This document shows, piece after piece, positions 53,686-62,086 of a stretch of 64,000 nucleotides of DNA. The first letter of the stretch is position 1, and every line of letters starts with the position of its first letter. The position numbers and the translations under genes are program-made. The notes below the pieces were generated by a model that was not told the DNA's origin, did no database searches, and worked only from the letters and a program-made list of their open reading frames with translations. This DNA comes from Flammeovirga sp. EKP202. GTDB taxonomy: Bacteria; Bacteroidota; Bacteroidia; Cytophagales; Flammeovirgaceae. The DNA lies in contig NZ_JACVVP010000007.1 in the NCBI RefSeq assembly GCF_014534745.1, positions 124,001 through 188,000 of the forward strand, written 5' to 3'.

Positions 53686-54570
53686 TTATTTTTTTATCAA
53701 ATTTGACCAATATTGGAACTCAGAATGACTCATTTCATTAATATGTGCTAGGTTATATTCCAAACCCAAGTTTTTATATTTCTGCTCTCCTAGTTTATGA
53801 TAAGGATTGAGCTTAAACTGCTTGCAGTTAGAAAGCTGATGGACAAAATCATTGATAGCAAGAAGCTCTTCCTTAATGTTATTGGCAGTAGGTATCAAGG
53901 GGGTTCTTAATTCATAACTCACTTTTTCATTATCCAACTGCTTAATGTTAGACAACACTTTTTGATTATCAGTAAAAGTCCATTTTTTATGTTTCTCTGC
54001 ATTGATAAATTTCAAATCCACTAACCAATGGTCAACATAAGGCAGGAATTTCGAAATAATATTCCAAGAAACGTTGAAGTTTGATTCCACTACAACGTTC
54101 AAGTCTTTTGATTTAAAATATTGAATAGTTTCCAATAAAAATTGGTGCTGCAACAAAGGCTCTCCTCCTGAAAAAGTTACTCCACCACCGGTAGAATTAA
54201 AGAAAGGAATATCTTTTTCAATGGCTTTATACAATGCTTCTGATGAGTATATTTCACCTACTTGATGCATAGCTCCAGAATAACAAACCTTTGTACAATC
54301 TCCATTATGCTTACATAAATTGACATTATAGTGTACTTTACCGTTGTGCATTGACAATGCTTCAGAACCGCAAACTTCCACACATGCACCACAAGAAATA
54401 CATTTCTGTTCAATTCTTTCTATTTGAGCTTTCTGAGAAAAGGTTTCAGGGTTATGACACCACAAACACCTCATATTGCACCCTTTCAAGAAGATAACAG
54501 TGCGAATACCATGACCGTCATGTAAAGAAAGCCGCTGTAAATTTGTAATCATTCCTTTTTCCAAAACCAT
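53686..54570 (-). CDS. Glycyl-radical enzyme activating protein (radical SAM)
   Basis: Radical SAM activase of 294 residues that would install the glycyl radical in the adjacent enzyme. The SAM cluster motif is C31-x3-C35-x2-C38 in GCNMRCLWCHNPE, followed by a ferredoxin-like insert. The first cluster site is complete (C57, C60, C63, C67); the second has C86, C92 and C96, but the expected second cysteine is N89. Also present are GGGVTFSGGEPLL and a VESNFNVSW segment. I used the ATG at 54570; a TTG lies one codon before, and the Met at residue 7 (MITNLQRLSLHDG) is a possible later start. It is the first gene of the four-gene operon. Confidence 0.93.
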   Translation of the reverse strand: MVLEKGMITNLQRLSLHDGHGIRTVIFLKGCNMRCLWCHNPETFSQKAQIERIEQKCISCGACVEVCGSEALSMHNGKVHYNVNLCKHNGDCTKVCYSGAMHQVGEIYSSEALYKAIEKDIPFFNSTGGGVTFSGGEPLLQHQFLLETIQYFKSKDLNVVVESNFNVSWNIISKFLPYVDHWLVDLKFINAEKHKKWTFTDNQKVLSNIKQLDNEKVSYELRTPLIPTANNIKEELLAINDFVHQLSNCKQFKLNPYHKLGEQKYKNLGLEYNLAHINEMSHSEFQYWSNLIKK

Positions 54571-54615
54571 CAATCGACTCCTCTAGGTTTATAATTCCTT
54601 TCGTTTCATCAATTA

Positions 54616-54647
54616 CAAAGTAAAGGGGTATTGAATAATTATTCAAT
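54616..54647 (-). promoter_or_regulatory. Promoter with 18-bp palindromic operator for the GRE operon
   Basis: Perfect palindrome ATTGAATAATTATTCAAT at 54630-54647. Read on the minus strand, its TTG (54646-54644) is followed after 21 bases by TACTTTG at 54622-54616, a -7-like box one base shorter than TAnnTTTG. The palindrome would thus cover the -33 element, a good place for a regulator. The start codon is 46 bases further on. Half-site TTGAA-N6-TTCAA resembles, but is not, a standard FNR/CRP site. Confidence 0.55.
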
Positions 54648-54709
54648 TTATAGTAGTGTACTCCAACGTGTATTCATGATACTCTCACGCTATTCTTATT
54701 TTTCATTAA

Positions 54710-54739
54710 AAAAGAAAAAGGCTACCTATTGGCAGCCTT
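54710..54739 (-). terminator. Terminator of the sensor-regulator gene
   Basis: AAGGCT at 54718-54723 pairs with AGCCTT at 54734-54739; after one mismatch CC pairs with GG around a TATT loop. An A-run to the left gives the U-run on the minus strand. It separates the regulator from the GRE operon. Confidence 0.75.
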
Positions 54740-54748
54740 AATATTTAT

Positions 54749-57733
54749 TTAAAACCTTGTAATCATTTTGGTTAGGGATTTTCTTTTCTCCAACCCTATC
54801 TTTTTCCTAATTCTATAGCGGGAGGTTTCGAGTGTCCTCACACTGACATTCATCAATGTGGCAATCTCCTGATTTTCTAAATCCATCCTTAAGTAAGCAC
54901 AGATCCTTAATTCTCTTTTACTAAGGTCAGGATATTCCAGCTTGAATCGCTCTAAAAAGTTATCATGAGATTTATTGAATTGATGTTCGAATTTATCCCA
55001 ATAATCATGATCATCACTTTCCTTATTAATTTCTTTTACAATCGTCCTAATTTTACGCTTCTCTGTACTCCCCAGATTAGCCGACAATTCTTCCAGTTTT
55101 TGTTTTACCTGTTGTAAACTCTGATTTTTATGAAGATGACTAATTGTAATGTTAGTCAATTCACTTTTTGTCGAATCTAATTCTTTTTCTAGCGTTGTAT
55201 TCTGAATTTTTATTTTCTCTCTTTCTGCTTCAATGCTTTCTAATGCAAATTGCTTTTTGACATTCATTATTCTTACCTTCTGCAAGAAATAAAGCACTAA
55301 TAAGAATAATAAAAACATGAGTATTCTAAACCATGTCGATTGCCAAAAAGGTGCATTGACGATAACATTAATGGAAGCCCCCTCTTTATTCCAAACTCCA
55401 TGATTATTCGAAGCGATCACTTTAAAAGTATATTTCCCTGGGTCCAAGTTGGTGTAAGTGGCAATTCTTCTATCACCAACGTAATTCCATTTTGTATCAA
55501 AGCCCGACAGCTTATAAGCATATTGATTTCTCTCTGTTTCGGTAAAATTCAATGCACAATAATTGAAATTAAAAACTGATTGATCATAGTCCAGTTCAAT
55601 CGTTTCAGTTTCTAGCACTGATTTTTTAAGAATAGAAGCAGAATCTAATGGAAGTTGAGGGACATTAAAAATATCAAAACCTGTAATATATACTGGTGGA
55701 GCAACTTCGTTTTCACCCAACATCTGAGGATTAAAAATTGTAATCCCTTCAGTACCTCCTATCAATATTTCTCCGCGTTTATTTTTCTCCAGGGAGTTGT
55801 AATTAAACGAGTTGTTTGAAATATGAAAACTGACAATCTCCTCATCTGACAATGACATTTTTGAGATATAATTTTTCGAAACGATGATCAAATTACCTCT
55901 ATTATCAGAGTTGATATTCAATATGGGCAATTGTGGTATACCATCCTCTTCTGTCAATACCTTCAACTCATTACTTTCCGGAAGGTATTTCACTAAACCT
56001 TCAGCAGTAGCCATCCAAATGTGTCTTAACTTATCTTCATACACTGCCCTCACATAATTGAAGTTGTGATTCTTTGCAATTAAATCCTGCATTAAGTCAA
56101 AAGTCCATTGGCCTGTTTTTCTTTCAAAACGCAACACGCCACTATCGGTACTAAACCATACATTTGAAAGTGCATCTTCGTACATATGGTAAACATGTAT
56201 TTGTCCTGCGTCAAGGTAATCAAGATTAAGTTTTATACATTCTTTATTCACTGGATCATATTGAGCGATGCCCCCTCCTAAAGTACCCATCCATGTAATC
56301 CCCTTTGAATCTGTCAGAAGTGACCAAATATTATTACTCGTCAGACAACCATCATCCTTCATTTGTCTTTTCAAGTGATAGTATTTACCGGTACTCTTTT
56401 CAATCACTCTGAGCCCTTCATTGTAAGTACCAATCACCAAGTTCCCCAACGAGTCTTCTGTAATAGCTTTTACAACATCTACTGCAAAATCATTGATCTC
56501 TTTGCCATCAATATCAAAATGTTTAAAGTAGTTTTCATTATGATCTGATTGTTGATGTAAACCTCCCCAATCAGAACCTGCCCAGAGCTTTCCTTTTTTA
56601 TCATAGAACAATGAAAGTACAGGCTTATTCGGTAAAGTATTTTCGTTGCAAGGTATATGACCAATCTGTCTAAAAAAGTTCTTTCTAGGGTCAAACTTAT
56701 CCACACCTTCTAAATAAGCACCAAGCCAAATATTTTCTTCTCTGTCTTTGTACAGACTCCATAAAACATCCGTTGACAATGACAATGGATCTACTTTAGA
56801 ATGTTTATGCGACTCAAAGTATTTTGTATTCACATCAAAAACATCCAAACCAGCCCCATCGGTGGCCAACCATAGTTTATTACTGACTTGTAAAATATCT
56901 TTGATATTGTTGCTACTAGGGCCTTTACCAGGCTCTCCCTTCAGGTACGTAGTGTATTCGCCAGTCAATAAATTATATTCAGCTAATCCTCCACTGTTAC
57001 TCCCCACATAAAGCAAGGTATCATTGTAGATAAGTAAGTTTTTCTTGGCGTTGTCATCTATACCTTTGAGAGGTAAATGCGTATATTCAACCTCCGAAAA
57101 CTTTTGAGTGTTTTTGTCATAGACACATAGTTTTCTATTGTCTGTGGCCAACCAAATACGGTTCCACTTATCTTCTACGATATCGTAAATAGAAGCCCCG
57201 TTGATGGTGTTGTTATTCCCCTCTTCGTAATAGTATTTCTTAAACTGCTTTCTATCTTTTGATATGATAGAAAGTCCACCACTTGCTCCAATCCAAAGCT
57301 GTTTTTCATCATCTTCAATCATACAGTTTACGGAGACACTAGGTACCATCCTATCTTCTTGCCATCCCCCTGTATAATGTTCGAAAGTTTCATCGATAGG
57401 ATTAAAAACACTGACCCCATTATTCAAAAGTCCAATCCATAATAATCCAGTATGATCTTCTATGATCGAAGATATCATATTATCGTTTGGCCCTTTTTTA
57501 CTACCCATTTCGTAAGGGTAAACTTTCATTTCATAACCATCGTATCTGTTTAAACCTTTAAAGGTTCCGAACCACATGAAGCCTTTGCTATCTTGTAAAA
57601 TGGAATTTACAGTTGCGTCTGCAATTCCGTCTTCAGTACGTAAGTGTTCAAACTGCTTTTTGATATGTTGTGCGTGTGAAATTATGGGTACAACTAAGAA
57701 AGTTAGTGTTAAAAAAAATAATGCTTTTACCAT
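54749..57733 (-). CDS. Reg_prop/Y_Y_Y sensor regulator with LuxR-type HTH
   Basis: A 994-residue membrane one-component regulator. After a signal peptide (VKALFFLTLTFLVVPIISHAQ) come two beta-propellers of Reg_prop repeats (WFGTFKGLNRYDGY, LWIGLLNNGVSVF, MWFGT/IWLGA-type units, about 30-690), a Y_Y_Y domain (about 715-795), one helix (about 800-819), a coiled coil (820-900) and a C-terminal LuxR-like helix-turn-helix (NQEIATLMNVSVRTLETSRYRIRKKIGL, 955-985). No kinase or receiver is present, so it differs from classical hybrid two-component PUL regulators. It lies between the GH genes and the GRE operon and may control either. An ATGTAT/ATACAT dyad lies before it at 57777-57792. Confidence 0.88.
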   Translation of the reverse strand: MVKALFFLTLTFLVVPIISHAQHIKKQFEHLRTEDGIADATVNSILQDSKGFMWFGTFKGLNRYDGYEMKVYPYEMGSKKGPNDNMISSIIEDHTGLLWIGLLNNGVSVFNPIDETFEHYTGGWQEDRMVPSVSVNCMIEDDEKQLWIGASGGLSIISKDRKQFKKYYYEEGNNNTINGASIYDIVEDKWNRIWLATDNRKLCVYDKNTQKFSEVEYTHLPLKGIDDNAKKNLLIYNDTLLYVGSNSGGLAEYNLLTGEYTTYLKGEPGKGPSSNNIKDILQVSNKLWLATDGAGLDVFDVNTKYFESHKHSKVDPLSLSTDVLWSLYKDREENIWLGAYLEGVDKFDPRKNFFRQIGHIPCNENTLPNKPVLSLFYDKKGKLWAGSDWGGLHQQSDHNENYFKHFDIDGKEINDFAVDVVKAITEDSLGNLVIGTYNEGLRVIEKSTGKYYHLKRQMKDDGCLTSNNIWSLLTDSKGITWMGTLGGGIAQYDPVNKECIKLNLDYLDAGQIHVYHMYEDALSNVWFSTDSGVLRFERKTGQWTFDLMQDLIAKNHNFNYVRAVYEDKLRHIWMATAEGLVKYLPESNELKVLTEEDGIPQLPILNINSDNRGNLIIVSKNYISKMSLSDEEIVSFHISNNSFNYNSLEKNKRGEILIGGTEGITIFNPQMLGENEVAPPVYITGFDIFNVPQLPLDSASILKKSVLETETIELDYDQSVFNFNYCALNFTETERNQYAYKLSGFDTKWNYVGDRRIATYTNLDPGKYTFKVIASNNHGVWNKEGASINVIVNAPFWQSTWFRILMFLLFLLVLYFLQKVRIMNVKKQFALESIEAEREKIKIQNTTLEKELDSTKSELTNITISHLHKNQSLQQVKQKLEELSANLGSTEKRKIRTIVKEINKESDDHDYWDKFEHQFNKSHDNFLERFKLEYPDLSKRELRICAYLRMDLENQEIATLMNVSVRTLETSRYRIRKKIGLEKRKSLTKMITRF

Positions 57734-57904
57734 TAGCTTTTAAATAGAACAATAAGTATATAAATATATCATTATAATGTATAAAAATACATATATAAGC
57801 GGTAGGAAGCAAATGTTAAACGTACGCTTATCTTAGATTTTCATTTCATCAATTTAGAAAGTTGACATGAAGTAAAAAATTGACTTTGCCCAATAGGTAT
57901 AAAA

Positions 57905-57936
57905 AAATAGATAAGCAACGAATCACTTATCTATTT
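57905..57936 (-). terminator. Terminator after the small coiled-coil gene
   Basis: 11-bp perfect stem (AAATAGATAAG at 57905-57915, CTTATCTATTT at 57926-57936) with a 10-base loop and an A-run at 57900-57907 that gives U-run on the minus strand. It lies 45 bases after the frame at 57981. Confidence 0.75.
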
Positions 57937-57980
57937 CTTTCAATTTCTTCGAGTATGTGGATGATTAACCCTGCGGAAAA

Positions 57981-58163
57981 CTACCCTCTTGCCTGCTGAA
58001 ATCTGAGTTCGTTGAGTTCAACTTTGTGACGTTTCATACGTGCTCTTAAGTGCTCTGTATCCTTCAGTGAACAACCATTTCCTTCTAGGTACTTGATTCT
58101 TCCTTTAATAAAAGTTACTTGCTGTTCTAGCCTTTCGATAGCTGACAATATTGTGTTTTCCAT
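57981..58163 (-). CDS. Small charged coiled-coil protein
   Basis: A 60-codon frame with ATG start; the product (MENTILSAIERLEQQVTFIK to ELRFQQARG) is highly charged, helical and has heptad spacing typical of a short coiled coil. Composition and the well-placed terminator 45 bases after the stop argue for a real gene, though I recognise no family. It stands alone between the GH5 gene and the sensor regulator. Confidence 0.55.
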   Translation of the reverse strand: MENTILSAIERLEQQVTFIKGRIKYLEGNGCSLKDTEHLRARMKRHKVELNELRFQQARG

Positions 58164-58705
58164 TGTCGTGTCAATTTATGTTAGACATGTTATTAATCAT
58201 ACCTCCAAGAACGATAAAAAAAATTGGTATTTTAAGGGTATTAAGATTTATTATATAATTTAATTTTGAGTTAAAATTAGACCCTAAAATCATCAAGAAT
58301 AAAAAGATCAAAGTCACCTTTTTTCCTTATTTTTCATCACCTGATAAGTGGTAATAATACACTATATATTATAAAACCACCCCTTCATTAATTATTGTTT
58401 TATAATTTTGATAGTGTTGCACTTAACTCCCTCCATTAAGGGTGTCAGATAGATACGTTTTTCAAGATCTGTACAATTTAACACAAAAACTTCTTGGCAT
58501 TAATGTCTAAAATACCTTTAATAATACCCTCCAAATTTTAACTTATAAAGATCACGTTTTTACCACCAAAAAAATATAGATTTACTAGACTAAATGATAA
58601 ATTTTAGTATTGTAACAATCTTTTATTTAACCATAAATATTAATCAGTGTTGCGAGCATTGTAAATTTAGATTTTCATAGTACTTTATCACTCCTTCAAA
58701 ATCTA
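58164..58705. other. Intergenic region downstream of GH5
   Basis: 542 AT-rich bases without a convincing gene. At 58230-58289 there is a nested hairpin: TTTTAAGGGT pairs with ACCCTAAAA, and inside it TAATTTT (58261-58267) pairs with AAAATTA (58273-58279). A weaker AGATTTT/AAAATCT repeat follows the GH5 stop (58669-58704). No clear promoter match. Confidence 0.5.
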
Positions 58706-59731
58706 TTATTCAGTACTCCTCTCCTTCTTGTTTTCATGACTTCTCATTTCAGCATTATAATCCTTTATGATTTCCTTTACAAAAGTACCTGATGCTGTAA
58801 GTTTAGACCATCCTCCTTTATTTGAAGTTCCAGAATACAAAGCAGAGGCTCCTTCAGCTTTGTCATTAATAGACCAATTACAATGTGAAATATCATTGGC
58901 TTTCATCCAGTCAATCCAAGCCTTCGTTTCCACATAATTCACCTCTCCATCACCATTTGCATTGACAGCACCCCATTCTGTCACAAAGAGTGCCACTCCT
59001 TTTGATAAAGCATAACTTCCTTTGTCCCTTAAGGATTGACCATGAGAACCTGCATAAAAATGAAGGGTATACGCAATATTAGGTTGATCAATAGGGTCAT
59101 CCGCTGCTTGATCCACATCCTGAGACCATGTTGGGGTGCCTACAATAATTATGTTATCGGGATCATACTGACGAATCGTTTTAATAATCGACTCCGCATA
59201 AGGCTTGATCTTTGAAGACCATGAAATTTTCAGAGGTTCGTTATATATTTCATAAAGGACATTGTCATGATGACCGTATTTTTGAGCCATCTCTGCAAAA
59301 AATGACGACGCCTTTTCCCAATCATGTTCATTGGCATGATGAGAATGCCAATCAATAATCACATACATATCATTTGCGATGGCCGCTTCCACAACAGCTT
59401 CTACTCTAGCTTTATTACTGGCTGGATCTTCAAAATATCCGCCATTATCTTCTGCTCCCATTGCAGCTCTAATGATACCAGCATTCCAATCCTTTTTAAC
59501 CCAAGCAACTACATTCTTATTGTAAAATTTTTCGCCACCCCAATAGTTGTTGGACCAGAATAAACTTGGGCCAGCAAAACGCACTGATTTTCCATCTTTA
59601 TTTACAATTTTGTTTCCTTTGACCTGCAGCAAACCATTATCGGTTACTTGGGCTTGTAAATCGATTTGGGCCCCCAATACACTTGCGAGGGCTATACATT
59701 TAAGGAAGTACAATAGTTTAAAATATTTCAT
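58706..59731 (-). CDS. GH5 endoglucanase (GH5_2-like)
   Basis: Secreted beta-1,4-glucanase-type enzyme of 341 residues: signal peptide (about 1-28, ending LQAQ) and one GH5 catalytic domain. The acid/base is E165 in YEIYNEPL and the nucleophile is E252 in ALFVTEWGA; FAGPSLFWSNNYWGG and VIIDWHSHHANEHDW support subfamily GH5_2. There is no binding module or T9SS sorting domain; the end is a short charged tail. Expected to cut cellulose or related beta-glucans. Located 224 bases after a second GH5 gene on the same strand. Confidence 0.93.
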   Translation of the reverse strand: MKYFKLLYFLKCIALASVLGAQIDLQAQVTDNGLLQVKGNKIVNKDGKSVRFAGPSLFWSNNYWGGEKFYNKNVVAWVKKDWNAGIIRAAMGAEDNGGYFEDPASNKARVEAVVEAAIANDMYVIIDWHSHHANEHDWEKASSFFAEMAQKYGHHDNVLYEIYNEPLKISWSSKIKPYAESIIKTIRQYDPDNIIIVGTPTWSQDVDQAADDPIDQPNIAYTLHFYAGSHGQSLRDKGSYALSKGVALFVTEWGAVNANGDGEVNYVETKAWIDWMKANDISHCNWSINDKAEGASALYSGTSNKGGWSKLTASGTFVKEIIKDYNAEMRSHENKKERSTE

Positions 59732-59955
59732 ACTTTATTTAGTTTTTATACTGTATTTTGATTTATCTCTTGAAGCAGTTACACATTTGAAATTGGGAAA
59801 ATTAGATTTTAATTCTAGACTGCTTTTATTGATTCTTAGCCATTGCTTATCTTAAGAAAATGAGCGGTTGTTGAGTTCACAATATCTCTCTATTTACTCT
59901 TTTGATATATTTTTTCAATCTATCAATTGAACCCACAACACGCCCATTTATTTCT

Positions 59956-61947
59956 TTATTGTTTTATAACTTTTCTAATATATTCCTTTCCGTTCGATTG
60001 GTATTTCACAAAGTAGATTCCTTCCGAAAATGCTGATAAATCGATGATGGATTGAGCTTCTTCAATTTTTATTGAACTCACTTTATTTCCTACTAAATCA
60101 TAAATATACACTTGATCACCAAAACGAACATCTTGTAAAAATCTAAGCGTAAATGAATGATGGAAGGGATTGGGATAAATTAGTGCCTGACCCTTTTCTC
60201 TATCATCCTCTATACTAGTTGGAGGTAATTCTTCTTTTTTTGTAAAAATCAACTTATCTAAGTTAAAAGGAGGTTTTTTATCGATTGTAATTCTTAGTTT
60301 TTGCTCCCCTGCTTCTAGAAAAATCTCAGACTCAACTTCTGTAGTCGTTTCCCAACTATTTGTTGAAGGCACATCAACAGAAGCAATGACAGATGACTTT
60401 GAAGTCGATACTTTAAACCTACCACCAGCTTGTTCAGTAGCCACTAAACTTGTAATGGCATACGTTCCTGATTCCAATACGATGACCGTATATTCCATCC
60501 ATTCGTTAGGTTCTACATAACCAACATGGAATCCCCCATCTTCTCTGGCCTCAATGTCTACGCCATCTTCCCTGTAAGCTCCACCTTGGTTCTCCTCTTC
60601 TTGATCATTATAAGCAATGCCCGCTATTCCAAGGTTATAATTTTCAGCTTCAAGAACACCTGGAATTACAGCAGGAGTTCCTCCGAAAGGTAAACTTTCA
60701 TAGTTCACCAAATCTATCTGTTGAGGATATGAAATAATGACCTGATCACCCTGCATTTGTGAAATTCTGTATTGGTATTTATCACCTGGAGTTACTGAAA
60801 CGTCTTTATATGAGTTCTCTGTAGGCTCTACTTCATCAATGACCGCAAATTGATCACTTCCTACTACCTTTCTTTCAATCTTAAGTGGAGTTGAAGCGGT
60901 ATTTCTATTTTCCCATTGTATTGAAACGGTTGAATCAGCATTCATTGTCAACAATAAATTGGTTGGTGTTTGTTTGGTATTATGAATCAAAATATCTTTC
61001 GTTTCATGCCACTTTTTATCATCTCTTTGATAGATTTCATACCATCCACCATCATCCCAAGCCATAAAGGAAATTCCTCTGCTTAGTGACTCTTCCACAT
61101 AATGTGCATAATGTCTCATTCTTGAATTAAAATCCGTATCATGTACTGCTCCGAACTCATTCATAATGACAGGCATACCATTTGTGGCACTCCAGTTTTT
61201 TGCTTTTTCAAACTCATTAGAGATATAATTCTTCTCTGCTTGCGTACCCCATGTCAGGTCTTTTTCGGCAAACGAAAAATCCCATGGGTCATAGGTATGA
61301 TAATTGGCAATCAGATAATCATCATCTGAGGGTATCGGCATTGTCAGAAGGTCTTTAATTGCAGACCATTCGTTTCCTGCGATAATCACATTTCTAGTGG
61401 GGTTCTTTTCTCTGATGATATCCAAGGCTCTTTGGTTGGCATCAGCAGCCTCCGCTATGGTCATGCCATGTGGCTCATTTAATGTCTCAAATAACAATCG
61501 CTCCGATTTTTGATAAAAACGATCAGAGATCTGCACCCAAATGGCTTCGAATCGGGCAACAGATTCAGCATTATAGTTTTCCTTCAACCACTTTTCGTGG
61601 TGGCAATTCATGATGATGATAAAGTCTCTTTCTAAACCCCAATCAACAATCTGCTCTACTCGGTCCATAAAAGCTGGATCTACTTTATACGGAGCTTTTT
61701 CTGCAACATGATTAGCCCAAGTAATTGGTATTCTAACCGATTTAAAACCGGCATCTTTATAGGCATCAAAATAATATTCTTCTGCTTTTAATGCCCAATC
61801 CCCCTCATAGGGAGCATCAAGAGTATTCCCCAAATTTATCCCTCTTCCAATTGCTTCTACTGCTGCTTCTGGAGATAATTGTGCATAACTAGTACATACT
61901 GTACACAAAAAAATAATGGATAATAATAAAGATGTAATAATTCTCAT
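59956..61947 (-). CDS. GH5 glycanase with CBM6 and T9SS sorting domain
   Basis: A 663-residue multidomain secreted enzyme. Signal peptide (about 1-22), GH5 domain (about 25-325; GINLGNTLDAP motif, acid/base E158 in ETLNEPH, nucleophile E264 in VIMNEFGA), a fibronectin-III-like linker (about 330-420), a CBM6 (about 435-570; VLEAENYN, WMEYTVIV) and a C-terminal type A T9SS sorting domain (about 585-663; YPNPF, YDLVGNKV, SEGIYFVKY). It is therefore exported by the type IX system and probably surface-bound or released. It is related to endoglucanases, but the subfamily and exact substrate (glucan, xyloglucan or mannan) cannot be fixed by eye. Confidence 0.92.
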   Translation of the reverse strand: MRIITSLLLSIIFLCTVCTSYAQLSPEAAVEAIGRGINLGNTLDAPYEGDWALKAEEYYFDAYKDAGFKSVRIPITWANHVAEKAPYKVDPAFMDRVEQIVDWGLERDFIIIMNCHHEKWLKENYNAESVARFEAIWVQISDRFYQKSERLLFETLNEPHGMTIAEAADANQRALDIIREKNPTRNVIIAGNEWSAIKDLLTMPIPSDDDYLIANYHTYDPWDFSFAEKDLTWGTQAEKNYISNEFEKAKNWSATNGMPVIMNEFGAVHDTDFNSRMRHYAHYVEESLSRGISFMAWDDGGWYEIYQRDDKKWHETKDILIHNTKQTPTNLLLTMNADSTVSIQWENRNTASTPLKIERKVVGSDQFAVIDEVEPTENSYKDVSVTPGDKYQYRISQMQGDQVIISYPQQIDLVNYESLPFGGTPAVIPGVLEAENYNLGIAGIAYNDQEEENQGGAYREDGVDIEAREDGGFHVGYVEPNEWMEYTVIVLESGTYAITSLVATEQAGGRFKVSTSKSSVIASVDVPSTNSWETTTEVESEIFLEAGEQKLRITIDKKPPFNLDKLIFTKKEELPPTSIEDDREKGQALIYPNPFHHSFTLRFLQDVRFGDQVYIYDLVGNKVSSIKIEEAQSIIDLSAFSEGIYFVKYQSNGKEYIRKVIKQ

Positions 61948-62086
61948 GTTAGTTTATTTATGAAGATTGAAAAGAAAACGATATTAATGAAGTGTGTTAA
62001 GGGTGGAGGGAAAAGTAATTCATATGGAACCATCCTAAAATACTTTTTCCCACTTCACCTCCAATCACTTTTACTTTACTTTTTCT

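Noticed and set aside
54630-54647. Palindrome as a standard FNR or CRP site
   Set aside because: Half-site spacing (TTGAA-N6-TTCAA) differs from TTGAT-N4-ATCAA; only a loose resemblance.
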